Positions 22,252 through 22,525 of a stretch of DNA of 22,525 nucleotides are shown here, piece after piece. The translations under genes and the position numbers were made by a program. Under the pieces are notes generated by a model. That model saw nothing but the letters and a program-made list of their open reading frames with translations, searched no databases and had not been told where the DNA came from. Numbering within the stretch: position 1 is the stretch's first letter; each line of letters begins with the position of its first letter. Source of the DNA: Syntrophobacterales bacterium (GTDB taxonomy: Bacteria > Desulfobacterota > Syntrophobacteria > BM002); NCBI GenBank assembly GCA_030601545.1, contig JAUVTM010000002.1, positions 1-22,525 on the forward strand. The letters are read 5' to 3'.

Positions 22252-22525
22252 AGCTTATGCACCTGGGCGGAAAACGACCTTATATGAGAATGCTCTTCGC
22301 GTCGTTTTTCCCTGCCTGCTGCCCCCTGCCCCTGCCTGCTTGCCCTGAGCCCGTCGAAGGGCTGCCCCCTGCTTGCTGTCTAATGTCCTCTCTCAATTAA
22401 ATCATTGAAAAAGTATTGGCTCTATGCTAAAAATCTCACATATTTTTTGAGTCTTAGGATCCCCATTACTTTGAAAGCACAGGTTCTGACCCGGAAGTCC
22501 CACATTTGGCTTTTCAGTTGGGCTG
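22252..22525. other. Non-coding tail with no clear gene
   Basis: The stretch contains a CCCTGCC-rich run and a CCCTGAGCCCGTCGAAGGGC unit (22344-22363), of the dispersed CTTCGAC/CTCAGG type also seen near 7508. A 40-residue minus-strand frame (22402-22524) enters from the right edge and includes VGLPGQNLCFQSNGD; it could be the end of a gene lying outside, but I cannot identify it. No promoter or RNA gene was recognised. Confidence 0.4.

Noticed and set aside
1..22525. tRNA, rRNA, CRISPR arrays and intact insertion-sequence transposases
   Set aside because: No cloverleaf-like segment, no regularly spaced direct repeats and no transposase motifs were seen by eye. A short degraded transposase could still be missed.

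Overview
The window looks like chromosomal DNA from a Gram-negative anaerobe, most plausibly a Desulfobacterota (deltaproteobacterial) fatty-acid oxidiser. This is an inference from gene content: a 619-residue acyl-CoA dehydrogenase, thiolase and FadB operon, two orphan sensor kinases, an FmdB-type zinc ribbon protein, and very repeat-rich intergenic DNA. No rRNA, tRNA, CRISPR array or intact transposase gene was seen, and no species can be named.

Layout. 1-216: 5' part of a minus-strand gene that runs off the left edge. 217-601: nested inverted repeats. 602-2740 (minus): DNA polymerase IV and a radical SAM protein. 2977-5060 (plus): a DHA2-type drug exporter coupled by a 4-base overlap to an HD-domain hydrolase. 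5138-5899 (minus): a YciK-like dehydrogenase. 6198-7331 (plus): a PAS histidine kinase with a degenerate ATPase domain. 7683-10752 (plus): an overlapping cluster of a second kinase, a small membrane protein, an RsmB/RsmF-type RNA methyltransferase and a PUA-like protein. 10910-11200 (minus): FmdB-family protein with a clear promoter and terminator. 11718-12579 (minus): a two-gene unit of a cysteine-less carboxymuconolactone decarboxylase-family protein and an HExxH protein. 12768-14351 (minus): serA. 14664-15720 (minus): queF and a YhhQ-type queuosine-precursor transporter, which overlap. 16114-22115 (plus): a FadR-like TetR regulator followed by acyl-CoA dehydrogenase, thiolase and a bifunctional FadB.

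How the genes work together. The right third is the most coherent unit. The TetR protein closely resembles Bacillus FadR from memory, and the DNA just downstream of its promoter carries an 18-base palindrome matching the Bacillus FadR operator. The three enzymes cover the beta-oxidation spiral: dehydrogenation, hydration, 3-hydroxy oxidation and thiolysis. queF and the transporter form a small queuosine-salvage pair.

The most unusual signal is the intergenic DNA. At least three elements share termini related to TAGCCCGGATTATTCATGAA, at 7361-7579, 11405-11604 and 14498-14683. One is a near-perfect 186-base palindrome. Another is nested inside a larger element with 16-base perfect inverted ends. 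A separate element of about 95 bases occurs at 5049-5141 and 22153-22251. Several of these supply or directly abut the stop codons of neighbouring genes.
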